A DNA stretch of 64,000 bases from JAVVHH01 sp965199585 (GTDB taxonomy: Bacteria > Pseudomonadota > Alphaproteobacteria > Acetobacterales > Acetobacteraceae), in assembly GCA_965199585.1 (NCBI GenBank), contig CBDASI010000002.1, forward strand, positions 992,001-1,056,000, in the 5' to 3' direction. The notes below the pieces were generated by a model that did no database searches, had not been told where the DNA came from, and was given only the letters and a program-made list of their open reading frames with translations. A program made the translations under genes and the position numbers. Positions 58,143 to 64,000 of this stretch are shown in pieces (the stretch's first letter is position 1; each line of letters opens with the position of its first letter).

Positions 58143-59759
58143 TCATTGTGCGCCGGCCCGGCCGCGGATCAGCGCCTCCGGGTGGCGGTCCAGGAAGTCG
58201 GCGAGCTGTCGGATGGAGCGGGCAGTGTCACCCACCTGCACCATCGCGCGCGCTAGTTCCCGCTGCGTTTCGGAGTCCTTGCCGTAGCTCTTGTCCAGCG
58301 ACGTCAGCACCGAACTCGCCCGCGTGACGGCCTGTTCGATCGATGCCGTGATGGCCGGCAGCCGCGCAAAGGCCGGGCTGAGACCGGCATTGGCGTGGGT
58401 GGCCAAGTCGCCGACGCTCGCCATCGCGGTCGAGGCAGAGCGGAGCGTGCGGTTGAGATTGGCGCCGATCTCGTCGAGCGGCAGTCGGTCGAGTTTGCTG
58501 GCGATGTTGCTAGCCGAGTTCATGATGTTGTCGAGTCCGCCGCCCTCGCTGGGCACGACCCACTCGCCGTTGATCTGCTTCAGCTCGGCGGGCGCCGCGT
58601 TCTTGTCCAGGTTCAGCGCCAGCAGCATGCTGCCGGTCAGGAAGCTGCCGGTCTGCAATTGTGCCCGCATCCCGCGCGCCACGAGTTTGCGCGCGACCTC
58701 GATCGGATCCGCCTTATCGTCGGCCGGCGAACTCAGCGCGATGCGTTCCGGCTGGATTTGGAAGCCGACCTTGACCCGCGTCTGCGCCGTGACCGGGTTG
58801 AGATCGAGGGTGACGCTTTGGACAGTGCCGACCTGGATGCCGAAAAAGTCGACCGATGCACCGACGCCCAGCCCACGGGCAGAGCTTTCAAAGTAGCTGA
58901 CGAAGTCGATCCGGTCTCGGTAGCCGGCTGCCTGCGCATCGTCATAGTTCTTGAACACGGCAAACGTCGTTTCGGCTGGCGCGGGTTTGGCGTTCGGATC
59001 CCTCGGCGCGTCGAAAGCGACGCCGCCGTTCAGCACTGCCTGCAGGCTGGCCAGTTCGACATGCAAGCCGGTCGGCCCGATCTGCAGCGACAGGCCGGAG
59101 GCGTTCCAAAACTTGGACCCGACACGAACCAACTTGTCGTACGGCGCACGGACGAAGACCGTCAGTGACACCGGGCCGAGTCCGTTGCCGATATCGTAGT
59201 CGAGCACCTCGCCGACGCTGATGTCGCGGTAGAACACCGGTGCACCCGAGGCCAGCGAGCCCAGCCGCTCGGTGGTCAGCTTATAGGTCGTGCCGGGCTC
59301 GCCGCTGCGCACCGCGGGCGGCGTCTCGAGGCCGGTGAACTCGTATTTCTTGTCGTTGCCGCGCTCGCCCGGGTCCATCTCGATATACGCGCCGGAAACC
59401 AGGGTCTCAATTCCGGCCAAGCTGCCTGAACTCAGGCGCGGCCGGACCACCCAAAATCGGGCGTTTTCGGTCAGGAAGGAATCGGCCTCACGCCGCATCC
59501 GCACCGTCACGATCACGTTTTCGAGGTCGCTGGATAGCCGCACGGACTCGACCGCGCCCAGTTCCACCGCCTTGAAGCGGACCTTGGTCTGCCCGGCGGT
59601 GATGCCGTCGGCGCCATGGAAGGAGATGGTGATCTGCGAGCCCTGTTCGCGCAGCGTGCGCCAGGCAAGGAAACCGGCGATCAGCGCGGCAACGATCGGG
59701 ATCAGCCAGACCCAGGAGATGCGGCTTTTGCGGACGGCCGCCTCGGGCGCGATGCTCAA
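58143..59759 (-). CDS. pqiB: Intermembrane transport protein PqiB (MCE domains)
   Basis: A 538-residue MCE protein. One N-terminal membrane helix (about 15-33, WVWLIPIVAALIAGFLAW) is followed by three MCE domains, seen at about 40-130 (ITISFHGADGITAGQTKVRF), 155-240 (TYKLTTERLGSLASGAPVFY) and 285-390 (RGLGVGASVDFFGIQVGTVQ). A long helical C-terminus comes after. MCE rings stack to make a needle across the periplasm for lipids. Start is TTG 59759, overlapping the pqiA stop (TTGA). Confidence 0.9.
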   Translation of the reverse strand: MSIAPEAAVRKSRISWVWLIPIVAALIAGFLAWRTLREQGSQITISFHGADGITAGQTKVRFKAVELGAVESVRLSSDLENVIVTVRMRREADSFLTENARFWVVRPRLSSGSLAGIETLVSGAYIEMDPGERGNDKKYEFTGLETPPAVRSGEPGTTYKLTTERLGSLASGAPVFYRDISVGEVLDYDIGNGLGPVSLTVFVRAPYDKLVRVGSKFWNASGLSLQIGPTGLHVELASLQAVLNGGVAFDAPRDPNAKPAPAETTFAVFKNYDDAQAAGYRDRIDFVSYFESSARGLGVGASVDFFGIQVGTVQSVTLDLNPVTAQTRVKVGFQIQPERIALSSPADDKADPIEVARKLVARGMRAQLQTGSFLTGSMLLALNLDKNAAPAELKQINGEWVVPSEGGGLDNIMNSASNIASKLDRLPLDEIGANLNRTLRSASTAMASVGDLATHANAGLSPAFARLPAITASIEQAVTRASSVLTSLDKSYGKDSETQRELARAMVQVGDTARSIRQLADFLDRHPEALIRGRAGAQ

Positions 59760-61072
59760 GCCGCGGCTCCGGTCAGCCCGGGCGCCGGCGCGGGGACGGG
59801 TTCACCTTCGGCGACGTCCCACATGACACGTGGGTCGAAGGTGGCGACGGCAAGCATGGTCAAAATAACGACTCCACAAAAGCAGATGGCGCCCGTCCCG
59901 GGGATCACGGACGCGATCGCCCCCATGCGAACGAGCGCGGTGAGGATGGCGATCATGAAGACGTCGATCATCGACCAGCGGCCGATGGCGTCGACCAATC
60001 GATACATCGCCGCCCGCCGCTTGAGGCTCTTGCCGGATCGCCGCTGCGTGGCGACCAGCATATAGACGAGCAGCAACAGCTTCACGACCGGGACGGCGAT
60101 GCTGGCGACGAAGACGATGACGGCGAGCGGCCACATCTGGTTGGCGATGAGCTCTTCGACACCGCCCAGGATGGTCGTCGTCGTCTCCTGATGCAGACGG
60201 ATGATGGTCATGACCGGCAGGATGTTGGCCGGCACGTAGAGAGCCGTCGCGGCGCCGAGCAATGCCCAGGTGCGCCCGATCGACTCCGGCTTGCGAACCC
60301 GCAGATGGCTCTCGCAAGTGGGGCAGTGATCCCCGGGGCGCCCGATGGAGACGTGGCCGCAGGTGTCGCAGCCGATGCGCGTGCCGGGCCGGTCGGGCGG
60401 CGGCGGCTGCCGGCGGCCGATGGCGTCCCACAAGGCGTGCTCGTCGAGCCAGGCATCCGCGGCGACCATCACCAGCATCAGCCCGGCCATCGCGTAGAGC
60501 CCCGGCCCGATCTGCACGGTCGCGTAGGAGATCAGCCGCGTGTAGGCGACGAACAGGCCGAGCAGGAATACCTCGATCATCGCCCAGGGCGTCAGCCAGG
60601 CGCGAACCCGGGCCAAGGCGGCCAGCGACGTCGGCAGCACGCCCGGCATCCGCAGCCCGATCAACACGCCGGCGGTGGTCGCGAGCTTGAGCAGCGGCGC
60701 GATGACGGTGAATGTCAGAACGACGATGGACAGCTCGCCCATGCCGAAATCCTCCAGCGCGAACGGCAACACGGGCAGGGTGGTGTTCACCTGACGCCCC
60801 AGCAGGCTGATGCCGAGTAGCGGCGCATAGGAGACGATGGAGAATAGCGCCAACCCGGCGATCATCAGCGCGCTCGTAGTCGTAAAGCTGTTGCGTCGAC
60901 GCGCGCGCAGCACCTTGTCACATCGAATGCACTGCGCCAACGACCCCGGCCGCAATGTAGGAAGGCGCTGGAACAGCCCGCAATCCGGACACTCTCGAAG
61001 CGCGCTGAGGAGGGTGTCGGCTTCGTCGTGGAGATCGGCGGCTTGTGCGTCGACGGGTGGCGTTGAGGGCAT
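59756..61072 (-). CDS. pqiA: Paraquat-inducible protein A homologue
   Basis: A 438-residue inner-membrane protein made of two repeated PqiA units. Each has a zinc-ribbon-like pair of CxxC motifs (CPDC with CIRC near residues 29-53; CDTC with CPTC near 230-250). Four hydrophobic helices follow each. Marks are YAPLLGISLLGRQVNTTLPV and YVPANILPVMTIIRLHQETT. It works with PqiB and PqiC in lipid traffic. It is the first gene of the pqiABC operon and is divergent from the downstream tRNA. Confidence 0.9.
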   Translation of the reverse strand: MPSTPPVDAQAADLHDEADTLLSALRECPDCGLFQRLPTLRPGSLAQCIRCDKVLRARRRNSFTTTSALMIAGLALFSIVSYAPLLGISLLGRQVNTTLPVLPFALEDFGMGELSIVVLTFTVIAPLLKLATTAGVLIGLRMPGVLPTSLAALARVRAWLTPWAMIEVFLLGLFVAYTRLISYATVQIGPGLYAMAGLMLVMVAADAWLDEHALWDAIGRRQPPPPDRPGTRIGCDTCGHVSIGRPGDHCPTCESHLRVRKPESIGRTWALLGAATALYVPANILPVMTIIRLHQETTTTILGGVEELIANQMWPLAVIVFVASIAVPVVKLLLLVYMLVATQRRSGKSLKRRAAMYRLVDAIGRWSMIDVFMIAILTALVRMGAIASVIPGTGAICFCGVVILTMLAVATFDPRVMWDVAEGEPVPAPAPGLTGAAA

Positions 61073-61111
61073 TCCGGGATAAACGCCTTTGATGTGTTTC
61101 CCGTTCCACAG

Positions 61112-61169
61112 TTGCGGCGGGACCTTCCGGACTGTATATCCCGGTTGGCGGGGTCTAGCGGACTATAAT
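61112..61169 (+). promoter_or_regulatory. Candidate promoters for tRNA-Thr(CGU)
   Basis: TATAAT at 61164-61169 lies 22 bases before the tRNA but its best upstream box, TTGGCG, is only 13 bases away. A better spaced pair is TTGCGG (61112-61117) and TATATC (61135-61140), 17 bases apart. Either could serve; a stable RNA promoter is expected in this interval. Confidence 0.4.
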
Positions 61170-61190
61170 TTTCGCTAGGCCCCGCCGGAA

Positions 61191-61265
<75 letters not shown>

Positions 61266-61272
61266 TTTATTC

Positions 61273-61677
61273 TCAGCCCTTGAGACTATCCGGAACCTTG
61301 CCGCCGTTCTCGGCCAGCTTCTGCATCACCGCCTTGTGCAGGGCGATGTTCTGCTCGGCCGAGCCATCGTCGCCGGCATGCACGCTGAGCTCTTCGCCAA
61401 GCTCCTTGCGGGCGTTCAGGCTCGAATCGAGGTCGAGCAGCTTGAGCAGGTCGACGATCGACGTCTCGTAGTTACCGCCGCCGCCCTTCTTGGAAGCCAT
61501 CTCGGTCAGCACGGCGCCGACGTCGACCGGGGCCGAGGTCGCGGTGGGCGACGCCGAGGCCGGCGAGGCGGATTGGGTGGGAGCAGCCGGGTCGGCACCG
61601 GTCGCGGCCGAGGTCGGCGCGGCGGCGGCGCTGTGGTGGTGGAAAATCTTGTCGGCGATGGCGCTGAATAGGCCCAT
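61273..61677 (-). CDS. DUF3597 family protein
   Basis: A 134-residue protein. The start MGLFSAIADKIFHHHSAAAA is followed by a low-complexity Ala/Pro/Ser/Thr linker to about residue 50. The conserved DUF3597 domain runs to the end, with VDVGAVLTEMASKKGGGGNY and TSIVDLLKLLDLDSSLNARK, then LHKAVMQKLAENGGKVPDSL. No signal peptide is present. The related structure class looks like LysM-associated or tail-type domains, but function is unknown. Confidence 0.83.
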   Translation of the reverse strand: MGLFSAIADKIFHHHSAAAAPTSAATGADPAAPTQSASPASASPTATSAPVDVGAVLTEMASKKGGGGNYETSIVDLLKLLDLDSSLNARKELGEELSVHAGDDGSAEQNIALHKAVMQKLAENGGKVPDSLKG

Positions 61678-61776
61678 GTGTCGTCTCCCGTCATCGGTCG
61701 CTCGAAGCGAGCGCCCAGTGGTCGTTTAGACCGAGCGCGCCAGATCGCGTGGAGTTGCTTCCGCCGGGCCGGACGC

Positions 61777-62694
61777 CTACCGCCGCGCGTCGCCCGCATG
61801 GGCGGCGAACCAGGCGAACGTGTCCGCCAGCCCGTCGCGCAACGCCCGCCCGGGCACCACGCCGAGCGCCCGCAAGCGCGACACGTCGTAGGCTCGGCGC
61901 ATCTGCCCGTCCGGCTTGCTCCGGTCCCACACGATCTCGCACCGGTAGCCGGCGATGTCGGCGATCAGCTCGGCCACCGCGCGGATCGACACCGACTGGC
62001 CGCTCGCCAGGTTCACCGCTCCCGACCCGGCCGATCCGATCTGCCGCAATGCCAGCGCGGCATCGCCGACATGCAGGAAGTCGCGCGTTGGCGTCCCGCT
62101 GCCCCAGACCGTCACGGTCTCGCCCGTGGCCATCGCGCGGTGGAATTTGGAGATCAGCGACGGGATCACGTGCCCGTGCCGCTCGTCGAACCGATCGTGC
62201 GGGCCGAACAGGTTCGTGCTGATGCAGTAGGCGAAGTCGAGGCCCCACTGCTCGCGATAAGCCTCCAGCATCGCGAGCATGGCCAGCTTGGCATGCGCGT
62301 ACCCCGCCTCCGACCGGTGCGGCGGCCCGGCCCAGGCATCGTCCTCCCGCATCGGCAGCATCACGGTGTCGGCGTAAATCGCCGCCGAGCCCATCGCCAC
62401 CACCTTGCGCACCCCGGCCTTGCGGGCGGCCTCGATGACGTTGGTATTGATGAGCACGTTGTCGAGGAAAGCGTCGCCTTGGTGGCCGGCATTGCCCATG
62501 ATGCCTCGCACCCGCGACGCCAGGTGATAGACGATCTCCGGCCGGTGCCGCGCGAGCACGCCGTCGGCCGCCGCCGGGTCGCGCAGGTCGGCATCGCCGC
62601 GGCCGAGCGCGACCACCTCGTCGCCGGCGGCACGCAAAGCCGCCACCAACGCGGTGCCCACCAGCCCGGTCCCGCCAGTGACCAGCGCCTTCAC
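61777..62694 (-). CDS. NAD-dependent epimerase, GDP-L-fucose synthase-like
   Basis: A 305-residue extended SDR enzyme. The Rossmann motif is VTGGTGLVGTALVAAL at the start. The catalytic triad is in MGSAAIY (Ser) and EAGYAHAKLAML (YxxxK). Family marks for GDP-fucose synthase (Fcl/WcaG) are STNLFGPHDRFDERHGHVIP and VWGSGTPTRDFLHVGD. It should turn GDP-4-keto-6-deoxymannose into GDP-L-fucose. Start GTG 62694 lies seven bases after the stop of the fucosyltransferase-like gene upstream, supporting a joint pathway. A related sugar epimerase remains possible. Confidence 0.85.
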   Translation of the reverse strand: MKALVTGGTGLVGTALVAALRAAGDEVVALGRGDADLRDPAAADGVLARHRPEIVYHLASRVRGIMGNAGHQGDAFLDNVLINTNVIEAARKAGVRKVVAMGSAAIYADTVMLPMREDDAWAGPPHRSEAGYAHAKLAMLAMLEAYREQWGLDFAYCISTNLFGPHDRFDERHGHVIPSLISKFHRAMATGETVTVWGSGTPTRDFLHVGDAALALRQIGSAGSGAVNLASGQSVSIRAVAELIADIAGYRCEIVWDRSKPDGQMRRAYDVSRLRALGVVPGRALRDGLADTFAWFAAHAGDARR

Positions 62695-62701
62695 GGCGCT
62701 C

Positions 62702-64000
62702 TCATGGGTCGCAGAACACCATGTCGATCTCCGGGTTCATGTAGGACACCGCGGTAGACACGTTGCTGACGACGTGCAGCAGCGCGTGGCAACGCGCCAT
62801 GACATGGGCGTCGCGCACGACCTCCCATGCCATGCGCCAGCTCCACCCGGCGCGGTCGGCGGCGACGAGATGCTGCAGTTGATGGCCATCCCGGTTCTGC
62901 TCGGCCGGCGACAGCGCGTCGAAATCGGCGTCCTCGTCGGCGCGGGTGCGGCGGGCGTCGGGGAAGAACACGGCGCGCTCGCCGAAGGCCGCCCTGAACC
63001 GGTGCAGCACGCGCTCCTGGTCGGTGGCGACGAACACCGTCCAGCCGGGGCCCGCCGGGTCGCCGCCGCGCTGGCGGACGGCGGCGCGGACCTGCTCGAT
63101 ATAGAGGTCGGTGCCGGCGATCGTGCCGGTCGGCTGCTCGACCGTGTGGCTCGGGTGCCGGACATGCGCGGCGATCAGGATCGGGGCAGTCAGGTGGGCG
63201 GCGGCGAAGGCGTCGATCTCGGCCTGGTGCGCCGGGCGCAACCTGACGTGCTGCGCAAAAATGCGATGATACTGCCGGCGGAAAGCGGCGAAGTCAGGAC
63301 TGCGGTAGAGCGTGTAGGCGCGGACATAGGTCATGGTCGGCTCGCGCGCCTCGTTGTGCCGGTCAGCGGGCAGCTCGGCGTGGCGATACAGGTAGCGGGG
63401 GTCGTTCATCTCCTGCTCGGTCGCGCCGAACAGCGGCTCGAACAGCTTGCTCCATAGATTGCCGTCACCGGGCTGGCCGTAGCAGAAGCTGCGGACGGGG
63501 GCCTCGAGCCGGCCGACGAAGCGCTCGACGTCCCAATCCGGCAACACGGCATGGCAGCGGTCCTCGCGCTGCTGCCAGACGAGATGACTCATATAAGTGT
63601 TGAAGACGGAGAAGAACCCGCCGTCATGCGCCGCACAGACCTGGCGGCGGGTCCCGCCGACCGCGTCGGCGCGGCGGCCGAGCCGCGCTTCGGTCAACCG
63701 CGTGAGCGCCGGATCGGTCGCGACGCCGCGGAAGGCGGCGAAGCTTGGGTCGACCAGCGCCGCCAGCCGCGCAACCACATGCGACGGCGGTAGACTCGGC
63801 GTGTCCAGGTCCACCGGCGCCGGCACGTGCAGCACCGGCCGCGTCACGCCGCTGCGCCGCACGAGGTCGACGAGGTCCGCGCTCGGAACCAGCACGGCAT
63901 CGACGCGGGCGTTGAGCCAAGCGACCTTATCCGCCGGCGACAGGTCGCCCTCGGACGACACCCACGCGTATCGTAGATGACCCGGCGGTTCGACCGGGCT
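62702..64000 (-). CDS. Fucosyltransferase-like glycosyltransferase, 5' end missing
   Basis: The 433 visible residues run off the window edge; a GTG at 63961 lies in frame but the frame continues up to 64000 without a stop (RYAWVSSEGDLSPADKV), so the start is beyond. The first ~75 residues look like the middle of a GT4 enzyme (LNARVDAVLVPSADLVDLVR). From about 150 the sequence resembles alpha-1,6/NodZ-type fucosyltransferases: LIAAHVRHPSHTVEQP (HxR donor motif), TVFVATDQERVLHRFRAAFG, and the C-terminal ARCHALLHVVSNVSTAVSYM. It appears to be a fusion of two sugar-transfer modules. Donor GDP-fucose is suggested by the gene directly downstream. Confidence 0.7.
   Translation of the reverse strand, partial: SPVEPPGHLRYAWVSSEGDLSPADKVAWLNARVDAVLVPSADLVDLVRRSGVTRPVLHVPAPVDLDTPSLPPSHVVARLAALVDPSFAAFRGVATDPALTRLTEARLGRRADAVGGTRRQVCAAHDGGFFSVFNTYMSHLVWQQREDRCHAVLPDWDVERFVGRLEAPVRSFCYGQPGDGNLWSKLFEPLFGATEQEMNDPRYLYRHAELPADRHNEAREPTMTYVRAYTLYRSPDFAAFRRQYHRIFAQHVRLRPAHQAEIDAFAAAHLTAPILIAAHVRHPSHTVEQPTGTIAGTDLYIEQVRAAVRQRGGDPAGPGWTVFVATDQERVLHRFRAAFGERAVFFPDARRTRADEDADFDALSPAEQNRDGHQLQHLVAADRAGWSWRMAWEVVRDAHVMARCHALLHVVSNVSTAVSYMNPEIDMVFCDP

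Overview
This is a high-GC (about two-thirds G+C by eye) chromosomal window from an alphaproteobacterium. The gene content points to Rhodospirillales, most likely an Acetobacteraceae-type organism. It has split F0 ATP synthase genes including a b' subunit, an SMC/DsbA/DciA/MutY neighbourhood, FlbT/FlaF flagellin regulators, the aerobic cobaltochelatase pair CobS/CobT, a ribF-ileS-lspA block, and DUF2852, DUF3035 and DUF3597 proteins. Taxonomy is inferred from gene content only.

Layout. (1) 1-15.6 kb is an accessory surface/secretion region. It holds an IS630-type transposase remnant cutting a broken acyltransferase-3 gene, five glycosyltransferases, a type I secretion ABC transporter with its HlyD adaptor, a PEP-CTERM protein, a small RTX-repeat protein that is the obvious substrate candidate, and an unassigned 289-aa protein embedded in the glycosyltransferase operon. 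A Sel1-repeat protein faces this block. (2) 17.7-30 kb is metabolic and transport: a beta-hydroxyacid dehydrogenase, a carboxymuconolactone-decarboxylase-family protein and a KimA-like permease; a complete branched-chain-amino-acid-type ABC operon (livG-F-H-M-K); a TetR regulator; a DUF2852 membrane protein; and two orphan family-5 solute-binding proteins facing each other. (3) 30-42.9 kb is core: F0 genes atpI-B-E-b'-b, smc, a dsbA-like gene, dciA, mutY, flagellin with flbT-flaF, and an alr-dadA alanine catabolic pair. (4) 42.9-54.6 kb: a tRNA-Thr(UGU) with a class II-like variable arm, a hydratase/SDR/cytochrome b561 overlapping operon, ribF, a type II NADH dehydrogenase, ileS broken by a one-base frameshift exactly at KMSKS, lspA, a DUF3035 lipoprotein, and several small conserved genes (CMD family, aspartoacylase-like, DUF2889, BolA, J-domain). 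(5) 54.6-64 kb: cobS-cobT, a pqiA-B-C lipid-transport operon, tRNA-Thr(CGU), DUF3597, and a GDP-fucose-synthase-like gene with a fucosyltransferase-like gene running off the end.

The genes work together mainly as a cell-surface programme (type I secretion of an RTX protein, glycan assembly, fucosylation, PEP-CTERM product) set among housekeeping operons. The observations most worth checking are the ileS lesion, the odd tRNA-Thr, the RTX/glycan surface locus with its unassigned beta-rich protein, and two palindromes around the TetR gene. I found no CRISPR array, rRNA, prophage or recognised defence system.
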